Shown in pieces: positions 21,301-32,865 of a DNA stretch of 64,000 nt; within the stretch, counting starts at the first letter, position 1, and every line of letters starts with the position of its first letter. Source of the stretch: Aegilops tauschii subsp. strangulata (taxonomy: Eukaryota > Streptophyta > Magnoliopsida > Poales > Poaceae); assembly GCF_002575655.3 (NCBI RefSeq), contig NC_053039.3, positions 373,217,633 to 373,281,632 on the forward strand, in the 5' to 3' direction. The notes beneath the pieces are model-generated. The model was not told the origin of the DNA and made no database searches. It was given only the letters and a program-made list of their open reading frames with translations. Made by a program: the position numbers and the translations under genes.

Positions 21301-21897
21301 CTCGCTGCATTCAACCTCGTCATTGGAGGAGAGCGCGATAACCTCGCTGCCCTCCGCGCCGGCAAAGATCGCCCGCTCCGCCTCCACGAGCTCCGGGTGC
21401 TGTCGGCGGAGCTCTTGCATGTAGGCCTCGTCGGCGGCCTCGGCCTCGAGACGCTCCCACGCCTCGCGGTCCTCCCGCGCTATAGCCGAGCTCACCACCC
21501 CTGGCTCCAGCGGAACAAGGTGGATCGGACGTGTGCCGAAGGGGAAATTGAGCCTAGCCGCCGCGCCATGGTAGTGGACCTGCCAACAGTCGTACTCCAT
21601 GGCCGCGAGCTCGGCCGTGTGGAAGCTACCGAGCCAGCGGCGGGTGTGGGTCTCTCGATCTGTAATATCGGCGACCCACATCCCCCACCGCTGCTGCCGG
21701 GCCCCGAGGTAGGACTTCGTCGGCTGCCGGGTCCGGGGGAGGACGGGGAAGTCGTCGAATCGGCGTAGGGGCGCGGCGGCGGGCGGATCGGGGGACCGGC
21801 GACGGTGGATCGTGCCCGCGGAGGACGACGGCGACACCTCGGCGGCCACCTCACCGGCGTCGGGCGAAAAGGCGGCGATAAACCTCTTTTTGGCCAT
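21298..21897 (-). pseudogene. AP2/ERF-like transcription factor, 3'-truncated by Gypsy D
   Basis: 199 codons from ATG 21897. Residues 63-120 form an AP2/ERF-type DNA-binding domain: YLGARQQRWGMWVADI, then RRWLGSFHTAELAAMEYD and GAAARLNFPFG, matching the usual YRGVRQRPWGKW, WLGTFDTAEEAA and LNFP pattern with several substitutions. A Ser/Pro-rich N-terminus precedes it and an acidic tail follows. Plant AP2/ERF proteins are nuclear DNA-binding regulators. The stop codon (TGA, 21300-21298) is the first three bases of the LTR, so the true C-terminus is lost. It may be a host gene or one carried by CACTA element H. The divergent domain favours a non-canonical family member. Confidence 0.75.
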
Positions 21898-22454
21898 TGG
21901 CTACTCGAGCTCCCCGGCACACAGGCAGAGGTTGAGGATGGAGGCACCGGCGATGGCGGCGACCTACCAATGGTTTCGAGGGTTGTGTGTGTCTGTGTTA
22001 GCGGAGGTTGTGTTTGAGGAAATACTGCGGCAACTAAAAATTTTACTAGGAGGGCTACTGAAAATTTGGATCAAGGGCGAGCAGATATTTTTGAGATTGT
22101 AAGGGATGCAGAGGCGGGAGTAAAATGTCGGGGCTACTGAAAATTTGAATCAAGGGACTGAAGCAGAGAGGGATGCAGAGGCGAGAGTTTTGGGGGAGCG
22201 AGCTAGTGTGCTTGACACGCCGGCTGTGGACTGTAGCCGACACACCTTCTCGCGTAAGCCATAGGCGTACTATATACCGACGGTGCTCCAAGATATTTTG
22301 TACTACATCTCACACGGTTGGTGAGAATAAACTGTGTGGGATCTACTTGATTTGAATTACAAAATGGGGTCACAACGGCAATGGTCGGTGTTTGAATTGC
22401 TAGACCTTTTATCTGCAGTGAACATGCAACTGTATGTGTGTCGTAAAAGAATTG
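21898..22454. other. Upstream region of the AP2-like ORF, nothing definite
   Basis: Contains two related AAAATTTGGATCAAGGG / AAAATTTGAATCAAGGG words at about 22062 and 22140, and a CACACGGTTGGTGAGAATAA stretch near 22313. The latter resembles the CACACAGTT words in the CACTA H terminus. No gene recognised. Confidence 0.4.
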
Positions 22455-25400
22455 GAATTATTCAGGGTTCGTTTGGACATTTCATACATTAAACTGGTTT
22501 TATAGCCATTTCAGGTGCACAATTCAAAATTAAACTACATGCACATGCTCCGGTGCATACAAATTGGTTGAAAAATCAAATATGTGTCCTTCAGTGCATG
22601 CTTAGGTCCCATGGAAGAAATGGGAATGAATTTTTCGGGGTTCGTTTGGCCTTTTTTATACATTCACTACTAGGGAAAAGCTTATAAGCAGACGCTTACT
22701 AGTAGAGCGGGTTTATAACCCTCGCTACTGCTACTTACTAGTAGCGCGGGTTTTTACCCCTCGCTACTACTAAGTTGATACTAGTAGCGCAGGTTTTTAG
22801 CCCGCGCTACTACTAAACGGTTTCTACCGTGCCCTCCCGGGACATGCCATAGTAGTAGCGAGGGGTACAAACCCACGCTACTACTAAGTTGATAGTAGTA
22901 GCGCGGTTTTATACCCCTCGCTACTACTAAGTACGAGGTAGGTGAAATCCCCATATCCTCGGCCGAATCCCTCCCCTCTCCCTCACTTTCCCCCTACCTC
23001 ACTTTCCCCCTCTCTCCCTCACTTTCTCCCTCTCTCCATGGTGCTCCTGCCCAAGAACATCTCCTCGTCCATGGCACCCCGCGTCTTTCTCCTCGCATCG
23101 TTGGCGTCAAGGAGCTCGCTCGTCATCCCCCTCGCCTCCATGCCACCACGGCGGAGCACCTCAAAAACGGTGAGCAGCCCCGATGCGCCCTCCATTTCCT
23201 TCCTTCCTCTCCCTTGTTTGTCTTTTTCCTTCTCCCTCTCCCTTTGGTTTTACTCACCTCCCATGCACATGCATGCACAGGTCGTCGACATGGCCAACCA
23301 GGAGTTCTCCGCCTTGACTGCGAGGAGGATCTGGTCTTGCTCTACACTGTATCCGGTCCCTCTACAACAGCCGTTGCTGGATCTGGTCTCCGCTGCCCGT
23401 CCACACCTCCGGCGACCCTTGTCGTCACTAGATCGAACCATTGACAGCACGCACGGGGTCGAGATTTTTTTTGGTTTTTCAAATTAATAGTAGTAGCACG
23501 GGTCACAGACACGCGCTACAGATAGTTAGTAGTAGCGCGTGTCGAACCCGCGCTACTACTAACACACGTACTAGTAGCGCGGGATGCACCTCGCTAGTAC
23601 TACTAGTTAGCTGTAGCACCGTAGTGGTAGCGCAGGCACCCGCGCTACTACTAGCTTTTAACCCGCGCTACTACTAGGCTTTTTCCTAGTAGTGATCAAC
23701 TGGGTTTTCTAGGCATTTTGTGTGCATAATTCAAATTTGAACTACAAGCACATGCTCCAATGCACTAAAGTTGGTTGAAAAATCACATGTGTGTCCTTGG
23801 GTGAATTTCTAGATTCCATGCAAGAGATGGGAATGAATTTCAAACACCAGGGCACTGTTGATTGCGAGCAAAACATTGAGATACCTAGTGTTTAAATTCT
23901 AGTAAATCAAAAACTTGGCATGCTATCATGGAGCGGCATCAACATGCCGTGGTGAAAATTTTGTCCCATTTGCGGTAGGTTTAGGTATAAGCTTCTCACA
24001 AATCAGAGCTTCTCACAACAAGCATGATAGTTTTGATAGGGAACGTACCACCTTTGGGGACGAGACGATATCCGTTGCCTCTTATTGCTTTCAAAAAAAT
24101 TCTAGTGTCAACATAGAACAACAGGAGTGTTGTGTTCAATCTTGGAATTTTTCGGGGTTCGTTTTGCCTTTTTATACATTAACTGGGTTTTCTAGGCATT
24201 TTATGTGCATAATTCAAATTTGAACTACAAGCACATGCTCCAATGCACCAAAGTTGGTTGAAAAATCACATGTGTGTCCTTGGGTGAATTTCTAGGTCCC
24301 ATGCAAGAGATGGGAATGAATTTCAAACACCAGAGCACTATTGATTGCCGACAAACGTTGAGATGCCTGGTTTTTAAATTCTAGTAAATCCAAAACTCGT
24401 CTGAAATTCATGAAACTTTGCATGCTATCATGGAGCGGCATCAACATGCCATGGTAAAAAATTTGTCCTGTTTGGGGCAGGTTCGGGTATAAGCTTCTCA
24501 CAAACCAGAGCTTCTCACAATAAGCATGATGGTTTCGATAGGGAACGTCCCACCTTTGGGGACGAAATGATATCCATTCCCTCTTATTGCTTTCAAATAT
24601 TTTCTAGTGTCAACATAGAACAATAGGAGTGTTGTGTCAATTTTTATGATTTTTCAGGGTTCGTTTGGACATTTTTATGCATTAACTGGGTTTTCTAGGC
24701 ATTTTATGTGCATAATTCAAATTTGAACTACAAGCACATGCTCCAATGCACTAAGGTTGGTTGAAAAATATAATATGTGTCCTTGGGTGAATTTCTAGGT
24801 CCCATGCAAGAGATGGGAATGAAATTTAAACACCAGGGCACTGTTGATTGTCGACAAAACATTGAGATGCCTGGTTTTTAAATTCTAGTAAATCCAAAAC
24901 TCATCTGAAATTCATGAAACTTGGCATGCTATCATGGAGCGGCATCAACATGCCGTGTTAATTTTTTCCCATTTGGGGCAGGTTCGGGTATATGCTTCTC
25001 ACAAACCAGAGCTTCTCACAACAAGCATGATGGTTTCGGTAGGGAACGTCCCACCTTTGGGGACGATACGATATCCATTGCCTCTTATTGCTTTCAAAAA
25101 ATTTCTCGTGTCCACATAGAACAATAGGAGTGTTGTGTCAATTTTTGGGATTTTTCGGGGTTCGTTTGGACATTTTTATGCATTAACTGAGTTTTCGATG
25201 CATTTATGTGCATAATTCAAATTTGAACTACATGCACATGCTTCAGTGCATATAAATTGGTTGAAAAATCAAATATGTGTCCTTGGGTGCATGCTTAGGT
25301 CCCATGCAAGAAATGGGAATGAATTTGAAACATCAGGGCACCGTTGATTGCCGGCAAAACATTGAGGTGCCTCGTTTTTAAATTCTAGTAAATCCAAAAC

Positions 25401-25950
25401 TCGTCTGAAATTCATGAAACTTGGCATGCTTTCATGGAGCGGCATCAACATGCCGTGGTAAAAAATTTGTCCCGTTTGGGGCAGGTTTGGGTATATGCTT
25501 CTCACAAACCAGAGCTTCTCACAACAAGCATCATGGTTTCGGTAGGGAACGTCCCACCTTTGGGGATGAAACAATATCCGCTGCCTCTTATTGCTTCCAA
25601 AAAATTTCTCGTGTCAACATAGAACAACAGGAGTGTTGTGTCAATTTTTGTTATTTTTCGGGGTTCTTTTGGACATTTTTATGCATTAACTGAGTTTTCA
25701 ATGCATTTATGCGCATAATTCAAATTTGAACTACACGCACATGCTCCAGTGCATATAAATTGGTTGAAAAGTCAAATCTGTGTCCTTGGGTGCAAGCTTA
25801 GGTCCCATGGGAATGAATTTCAAACACCAAGGCACCGTTGATTGCCGACAAAACATTGAGATGCCTAGTTTTTAAATTCTAGTAAATCCAAAACTCGTCT
25901 GAAATTAATGAAACTTGGCATGCTATCATGGAATGGCGCCCGACATGATG
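22455..25950. repeat. Tandem array, unit about 500 bp, five to six copies
   Basis: The word CATAATTCAAATTTGAACTAC recurs near 23725, 24209, 24711, 25210 and 25715, so the period is 484-505 bp. The first copy (22455-22664) is shortened. Each unit contains a repeated short frame beginning MACYHGAASTC or a variant. Copies differ by scattered substitutions and small indels. A CACTA element interrupts the array at 22665-23694. Tandem arrays like this are common inside CACTA elements and near heterochromatin. Confidence 0.85.
22665..23694. mobile_element. Small non-autonomous CACTA transposon
   Basis: 1030 bp with terminal inverted repeats CACTACTAGGGAAAA and, at the right, the inverse of CACTACTAGGAAAAA. 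Subterminal regions are packed with CGCTACTACTA motifs in both orientations. The 3-bp flanks are ATT (22662-22664) and ATC (23695-23697), a target duplication with one change. Other array units show the uninterrupted site (TATACATTAACTGGG near 24174). The centre has a Pro/Ser-rich plus frame (22942-23487) without a recognised domain and no transposase. Confidence 0.88.
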
Positions 25951-26163
25951 TGGTATTTTTCGTGTCCATTTTGAGAGAAGGCGCACTCGAATAATGACAG
26001 CCAACAAAGGCATTTTGAAACAATAGCTGCACTTAATATCTCAAACGTTTGTATAATTCAAAACGTGTGCGTTCTGTTAACCATTCACGTTACGCCACGT
26101 GTCTTGGGTTTTAATGGCTGTAGCAGGTGCCGTGCGGACAACTGCTTGACCTTGACTGAACGG

Positions 26164-26290
26164 GAGGCGTGCGAGCGCAGTTCGATGCGCAGGCTGACCG
26201 AGAGGCGTGCAAGCTGTCCTCCAATGCGCAGGCTCACCGGGAAGTGTGCGAGCTTTACGCTGCGCAGGCTCACTGGGAAGCGAGCCCTTT
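26164..26290 (+). repeat. Short tandem repeat, about 38-bp unit, three copies
   Basis: GCGCAGGCT(G/C)ACCG words recur with GAGGCGTGC / GAAGTGTGC starts, giving three imperfect copies just upstream of the Pro/Ala-rich ORF. Confidence 0.6.
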
Positions 26291-26408
26291 GACTTCCATG
26301 GCCGCCGGCCTTCCTCTCCATTAATGGCGCCCGAGCCGCTGTTTAATACGGGCGGCCTTACTGTTCGCCTCCCATTCCCCTCCCCCCCCCCACAGACCTG
26401 CACCGCCA

Positions 26409-27077
26409 TGGCGCAGAATGATCATCTGCCACTAGTCTTCAAGTTTGGTGAAGTCGACTCCGAGCCGGAGGAGATAGAAAATAAGGAGGAATGGGGCCTC
26501 ATGGACATGGCCCAGAACGAGCTGGCTGCGGCGGTTGCTGCCCCCGCTCCCGTCCCAGCTCCCATCCACGCGCCTGCGCCAGCGACCATCCCCGTAGCAT
26601 TGACGGGCTTGTCGCCGAGCACTATCGTAGAGCTGGAAGCCGCGGGCGTCAGCGAGGTCTCCGCGGACCCGCGCGAGCTCGTGTACATGCCAGCGCCAGC
26701 GCCCGTGCCCGTGCACGTGCGCGCCCCACCACCCACCATGCCGCAGGCCCCCGTGCGTTTGGCTGCATCCGCCGCAGCCGTGCGCGCCCCTCCACCCACC
26801 GCGGTGTCGATCCCCGTTTGTTTGGCTGCACCCGCCGCGCCCGTGCCCGTGCGCCCCCCCCTCCACCCCCTCAGCGGCATGGGATGCTGCCGTCGACCGC
26901 TACCTCTCAACGGAGCCAGTTGCCGTCCTCCCGCGCCCCGCCCGTCGATCGCGCGATGACATGATGTTTGATTTACAAGTGAAGAACATTTTGTGCTGCC
27001 TTGAAGACTTCAACAACGGCGTCCCGGAGGACGATAACGACGGCGCGGCACGCCGCCTCCGCCGCCGCCGGAAATAG
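26409..27077 (+). pseudogene. Proline/alanine-rich ORF of unknown function, frameshifted
   Basis: ATG 26409 opens MAQNDHLPLVFKFGEVDSEPEE, an acidic start followed by about 120 residues of Pro/Ala-rich repeats (APAPVPAP type). At a run of eight C (26854-26861) the plus-1 frame ends shortly after. The neighbouring frame continues with AWDAAVDRYLSTEPVAVL and a basic tail, RRLRRRRK, to a stop at 27077. This suggests a homopolymer length change. The tail looks like a nuclear-localisation type cluster, but no family was recognised. It lies next to the DUF295-like gene on the opposite strand. Confidence 0.45.
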
Positions 27078-27169
27078 TTTTTTGGGGTTTAATACTGTAT
27101 CTCGAATTCTTGATCATATGAATATAAATTCGCAGTGTGACTAAATGAAAGATATGGTTTGAACGAACT

Positions 27170-27390
27170 TGCGTTTTCTCTCTTAATGTACAGACTTATC
27201 AAACGATTTTCTTTTGAAAAAAAAGTCAACGGTTTTTAAATATAAAACACTCATCGCAAATGTTTAAGTTAGAACAGTTCGTTTTTCTCTCTTAATGTAC
27301 AGACTTATCAAACGATTTTCTTTTGAAAAAAACGTCAACGGTTTTTAAATATAAAACACTCATCGCAAATGTTTTAGTTAGAACACCCGT
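27170..27390. repeat. Tandem duplication, unit about 110 bp
   Basis: Two near-identical copies: TTAATGTACAGACTTATC begins at 27182 and again near 27292, each followed by a CAACGGTTTTTAAATATAAA block and CATCGCAAATG. The CATCGCAAA words link this to the CACTA H terminus near 29850. Confidence 0.7.
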
Positions 27391-27869
27391 ACGCAAACCG
27401 ACAGCTTCCCCAGGAAGCCAAGGGAAAATGTGCCGAGCAGGATTTCTGCATCCCTTCAACGCAAACGGTTATTTTGCATGACCCGTGTGCAACCACGTAG
27501 AAACAATTGGGTAAGATTTGCATATCTCTCATTTTGGGTATGTTGCCATTTCTCAAACTGGAAAGATTGACATTTGTTTATCTAGTAACATTGCCATTTG
27601 TTAACCTTGTAACACTGCGATTTGTCAAAATATGCAGCTACAAATCACTAGCACTATCTAATTTTTGCAACTAAAATCACTAGCACTGTTCATATGGACA
27701 CCACTAGTAGGCATGAGTTCATGGACGCATATGCAAATGTACCATTGATTACATACAACAAGTCATCAACCCACAACGACAACGAGGATACACATTGGAT
27801 TATAGATCATTTCCAACAAAACATTCTAGTAAAGTTTTTCTCACACAAAAAATAACAAAGCGATGAAAT
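27391..27869. other. Non-coding spacer before the DUF295-like gene
   Basis: AT-rich with short repeated words (CATTTGTTTATCTAGTAACATTGCC type around 27570). No gene seen; probably 3' flank of the minus-strand gene and transposon sequence. Confidence 0.4.
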
Positions 27870-29249
27870 GAACTTCAGCTCAACCACTCGTTGGCGTTGG
27901 AAACACTTGCTTTGAACCAGAAGTGATTCTCTGGGAAGGGCCAGCTAGTGTCAATCTCGAGACCAGGGCAGAACTGATCATCCAGGCTGAAGCGGCCTAT
28001 TTCAATACCCATATTGGGACGTTAGGGAAGCATAGTAATGTCCGAGGTTAGATACAGTTGCTTCTCATAATGGTAGTAATGTTGTGTCAACAGCAGCTGG
28101 ATCGCCTTCCACCATCATTGGATAGTTTTGTCCAAGGAAGAGCGAGTTTTCTCCAAGACTTTCAATACTGAACCAGGGAGAAGGTGTTGGCGCTAGTACA
28201 CCAGTATCCATCCCGAATACCCTGCAACGGATGTTGGAATAGGTCCAGAGAGTGCAACCATACGAGACAACACCTGCTTCCTTAGTAACATCAGCAGTGC
28301 CCCGTATACAAGCAAGAAGAGGTTATCCATCAGAATAAGTTGCCAGGCGCCACTGAGTATATGGGTCCTGCTCGTCCTCATGCTCGTGAATAAAATTTTC
28401 AAGTATAGGTGGTGGAATGTTCACAGGACCTTGGAAACACAAGAAGATTAATTGGTAAAGGGAAACTAGCTAGCCCGCATGCATGTGGATGAAACAATTA
28501 TAATTACGGTGGAAGACAAATGTACCAAAATCATGAGTATTCCATGCAAAAACAGTTCCACGAGTGGTGGCAGCAAACACAAGACCCTCGTATTGAATTG
28601 CATCACAATACTCATCCGTGTATAGAAACTGATTTTTGAGCAATATCCATCGAGTCGAACCATGAAGGACGGCAACAAGCTTGTCGAAGATAGCGACAAC
28701 ATAAGCATTCCTATAACCCCAAGAGCGGTTGGGAAGTCGACAAATTGCTATCTTCCGTAGACGACAGTCAGCATGATCGTATTTGAACTCACGTAGAATA
28801 CCGGTGTACTCAACCTCTGGGCAGTCGTCTAAGATTTTTCAAAGTGGAACCCAGTGACGAGTGTACACATTCACAAGTTCCCACTGGCAGTTGTACCCAA
28901 TATAAACAACCCAATCTCCATTTGCGCTTGCGCAAGCCTTGCCCTCAAACGATGGCATCTTAACATCATACGCATCATTATCAAGCGACATCAACTTACA
29001 CAAGGCGAGGCTTCCCTCGTCCCCGCGCCAGTCAGCAGGGTCACGGCGAAGAAGATAGGGGAGATCAAAACGCTCCTGAACCCTTGGGTTCCTTGTAATG
29101 ATGTTATTAGTTGAGTCGAGAATGGTCTTGAATGAACCTGCCATGCTAGCCGCGGTGATGATGTCGCACCAATCAATGAGTTCCTCCACCGCGTCATCAT
29201 TCAGATCGGGGCAAGAATAACGGGGTCGTTTCTGGCTTGTTCCCTCCAT
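27870..29249 (-). pseudogene. DUF295/KIB-like (F-box-associated beta-propeller) gene, decayed
   Basis: ATG 29249 opens MEGTSQKRPRYSCPDLNDD. Further along are LPYLLRRDPADWRGDEGSLALCKLM and MPSFEGKACASANGDWVVYI, then, past an in-phase TGA (28837-28839), LREFKYDHADCRLRKIAIC, ILLKNQFLYTDEYCDAIQYEGL and RGTVFAWN. An intron-like gap with a CCAAG/GTCC boundary leads to a last exon with WFSIESLGENSLFLG, and near 28050 RSNCIY. These are the hallmarks of DUF295-type proteins, as I recall them. The terminal part (PENHFWFKASVSNANEW) ends near 27880. At least two stops and a frameshift (near 28050) make it a pseudogene. A TE-carried copy is likely. Confidence 0.55.
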
Positions 29250-29514
29250 GGAGAAGACGATCAAACAATGGTAGAAGGAAGGGTGAAGGCAAATGAAGGA
29301 GGGAGGAAGAGCTAGCGTGCGACAGCAGTTCCAAATCGAGAGGGAAAGGCAAAGAGTTGGTGGACGGTTGCCACGGTACACGAAGAGGCGTCGGGGAAGC
29401 GAACGGTTGCGACAGAGGTCACACACTGACGACAAGGGCCGAGTAAATGCATGCAATCCCATCGCACAACACACACGTCTTGTTAAGTTGATCCGTTTAT
29501 GTACTCTTGTGTCA
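29250..29514. other. Upstream region of the DUF295-like gene
   Basis: Contains purine-rich sequence (AAGGAGGGAGGAAGAGC) that could be leader of the minus-strand gene. No other feature seen. Confidence 0.35.
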
Positions 29515-29775
29515 AGGCAAACAGTTCAGCCGAGTGAACCGCATGCCATATATCCCACACACCTTGATCTGGCTGACCGTTTCTTTTGTGTTTACTATTC
29601 ACAAACAGTTCATCCGAGTGAACCGTATGCTGTATATCGCACACACCTTCATCTGGCTGCCCATTTCTTTTGTGTTGCCTAATCACAAACAGTTCATCCG
29701 AGTGAACCGTATGCTGTGTATCGCACACGCCTTCATCTGGCTGCCCGTTTCTTTTGTTCCTCCTCATCGCAAATA
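29515..29775. repeat. 84-bp tandem repeat, three copies (subterminal)
   Basis: The block CAGTTCA(G/T)CCGAGTGAACCG followed by a CATCTGGCTG segment and TTTCTTTTGT recurs with a period of about 84 bases. It keeps frame on both strands, so two shadow ORFs show a repeated 28-residue pattern. Position near a transposon end suggests subterminal repeats of CACTA H, which bind transposase in this superfamily. Confidence 0.7.
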
Positions 29776-29939
29776 GTTAATTGAACTGAATCATATGCCC
29801 TTCATCGCACACACAACTAAAACCTGAACTGTGTTTGATGCATCCGTCATCGCAAACGTTTTATACATTTCTGACGGTTTCCATACAACACCGTTTGCGA
29901 TTATAGCATCGCACACAGTTTCTCGAAGGGTCTCTGATT

Positions 29940-31673
29940 TGAAGAAAATATGCCCTAGAGCCAATAATAAAGTTATTATTTATTTCCTTATATCATGATA
30001 AAATTTTATTATTCATGCTCGAATTGTATTAACCGGAAACATAATACATGTGTGAATACATAGACAAATAGAGTGTCACTAGTATGCCTCTACTTGACTA
30101 GCTCGTTGATCAAAGATGGTTATGTTTCCTAGCCATAGACATGAGTTGTCATTTGATTAAAGGGATCACATCATTAGGAGAATGATGTGATTGAATTGAC
30201 CCATTCCGTTAGCTTAGCACTCGATCGTTTAGTATGTTGCTATTGCTTTCTTCATGACTTATACATGTTCCTATGACTATGAGATTATGCAACTCCCGTT
30301 TACCGGAGGAACACTTTGTGTGCTACCAAACGTCACAACGTAACTGGGTGATTATAAAGGTGCTCTACAGGTGTCTCCAAAGGTACTTGTTGGGTTGGCG
30401 TATTTCGACATTAGGATTTGTCACTCCGATTGTCGGACAGGTATCTCTGGGCCCACTCAGTAATACACATCACCATAAGCCTTGCAAGCATTGTGACTAA
30501 TGAGTTAGTTGCGGGATGATGTATTACGGAACGAGCAAAGAGACTTGCCGGTAACGAGATTGAACTAGGTATCGAGATACCGACGATCGAATCTCGGGCA
30601 AGTAACATACCGATGACAAAGGGAACAACGTATGTTGTTATGCGGTCTGACCGATAAAGATCTTCATAGAATATGTGGGAACCAATATGAGCATCCAGGT
30701 TCCGCTATTGGTTATTGACCGGAGAGGTGTCTCGGTCATGTCTACATAGTTCTCGAACTCGTAGGGTCCGCACGCTTAACGTTACGATGACAGTTATATT
30801 ATGAGTTTATATGTTTTGATGTACCGAAGGTTTTTCAGAGTCCCGGATGTGATCACGGACATGACGAGGAGTCTCGAAATGGCCGAGACATAAAGATTGA
30901 TATATTGGAAGCCTATGTTTGGACATCGGAAGTGTTCCCGGTGAAATCGGGATTTTTCCGGAGTACCGGGAGGTTACCGGAACCCCCGGTAACTTGATGG
31001 GCCTTAGTGGGCCTAGGTGGAAGAGAGGAGAGGAGGCCAGGGTAGGGCCGCATGCCCCTCCCCCCCAGTCCGAATAGGACAAGGAGAGGGGGGCGGCGCC
31101 CCCCTTTCCTTCCTCCCCTCCACCTCTTCCCCCTCTCTCTCCTAGTCCAACATGGAAAAGGGGGGGAGTCCTACTCCCGGTAGGAGTAGGACTCCTCCTG
31201 GCGCGCCTCTCCCCTTGGCCGGCCGAACCCCCCCTTGCTCCTTTATATACGGGGGCAGGGGGGCACCTCTAGACACACAATTGATCATTGATCTCTTAGC
31301 CGTGTGCGGTGCCCCCCTCCACCATATTACACCTTGATAATATCGTAGCGGTGCTTAGGCAAAGCCCTGCGTCGGTAGAACATCATCATTGTCACCATGC
31401 TGTCGTGCTGACGAAACTCTCCCTCAACACTCGGCTGGATCGGAGTTCGAGGGACGTCATCGAGCTGAACGTGTGCTGAACTCGGAGGTGCCGTACGTTC
31501 GGTACTTGATCGGTCGGATCGTGAAGACGTACGACTACATCAACCGCGTTGTGTTAACGCTTCCGCTTTCGGTCTACGAGGGTACGTGGACAACACTCTC
31601 CCCTCTCGTTGCTATGCATCACCATGATCTTGCGTGTGCGTAGATTTTTTTTTAAATTATTACGTTCCCAACA
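29940..31673 (+). repeat. 5' LTR of the Copia element
   Basis: 1734 bp, TGAAGAAAATATG to CCCAACA. Carries TTTATATA at 31242-31249. Nearly identical to 36937-38673 over the whole length, including a GC-rich block near 31070-31220. Confidence 0.96.
31242..31249 (+). promoter_or_regulatory. TATA box in the Copia 5' LTR
   Basis: TTTATATA in the right third of the LTR, conserved in the 3' LTR at 38242-38249. Fits the U3/R promoter of a Copia element. Confidence 0.6.
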
Positions 31674-31674
31674 G

Positions 31675-31686
31675 TGGCATCCGAGC
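31675..31686 (+). other. Primer-binding site of the Copia element
   Basis: TGGCATCCGAGC directly after the LTR matches 10 of 12 bases of TGGTATCAGAGC, the initiator-tRNA-Met complement used by most plant Copia elements. The two mismatches probably reflect decay. Confidence 0.75.
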
Positions 31687-32865
31687 CTGGTTTTATGCGT
31701 TGATGTTATATGCACGAGTAGAACACAAGTGAGTTGTGGGCGATATAAGTCATACTGCTTACCAGCATGTCATATTTTGGTTCAACGGTATTGTGAGATG
31801 AAGCGGCCCGGACCGACATTACGCGTACGCTTACGCGAGACTGGTTTCACCGTTGCGAGCACTCGTTGCTTAAAGGTGACTGGCGGGTGTCTGTCTCTCT
31901 CACTTTAGTTGAACCGAGTGTGGCTACGCCCGATCCTTGCGAAGGTTAAAACAGCACCAACTTGACAAACTATCGTTGTGGTTTTGATGCGTAGGTAAGA
32001 ACGGTTCTTGCTAAGCCCATAGCAGCCACGAAAAACTTCCAACAACAAAGTAGAGGACGTCTAAGTTGTTTTTGCAGGGCATGTTGTGATGTGATATGGT
32101 CAAGACATGATGCTATATTTTATTGTATGAGATGATCATGTTTTGTAACCGAGTTATCGGCAACTGGCAGGAGCCATATGGTTGTCGCTTTATTGTATGC
32201 AATGCAATCGCCATGTAATTGTTTTACTTTATCACTAAGCGGTAGCGATAGTCGTAAAAGCAATAGTTGGTGAGACGACAACGATGCTACGATGGAGATC
32301 AAGGTGTCGCGCCTGTGACGATGGTGATCATGACGGTGCTTCGGAGATGGAGATCACAAGCACAAGATGATGATGGCCATATCATATCACTTATATTGAT
32401 TGCATGTGATGTTTATCTTTTATGCATCTTATCTTGCTTTGATTGACGGTAGCATTATAAGATGATCTCTCACTAAAATTTCAAGATAAAAGTGTTCTCC
32501 CTGAGTATGCACCGTTGCCAAAGTTCGTCGTGCCCAGACACCACGTGATGATCGGGTATGATAAGCTCTACGTCCATCTACAACGGGTGTAAGCCAGTTT
32601 TGCACACGCAGAATACTCAGGTTAAACTTGACGAGCCTAGCATATGCAGATATGGCCTCGGAACACTGAGACCGAAAGGTCGAGCGTGAATCATATAGTA
32701 GATATGATCAACATAGTGATGTTCACCATTGAAAACTACTCCATTTCATGTGATGGTCGGTTATGGTTTAGTTGATTTGGATCAAGTAATCACTTAGATG
32801 ATTAGAGGGATGTCTATCTAAGTGGGAGTTCTTAAGTAATATGATTAATAGAACTTAAATTTCTC
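31687..32865 (+). other. Untranslated leader of the Copia element
   Basis: About 1.2 kb without a long frame between PBS and gag. It would contain packaging and dimerisation signals. No specific element was identified. Confidence 0.5.

Noticed and set aside
23441..23677. Plus ORFs inside the small CACTA element
   Set aside because: Made of CGCTACTACTA subterminal repeats, with no domain.
22455..25950. CRISPR-like array
   Set aside because: The 500-bp units are tandem without spacers, and the genome is a plant's.
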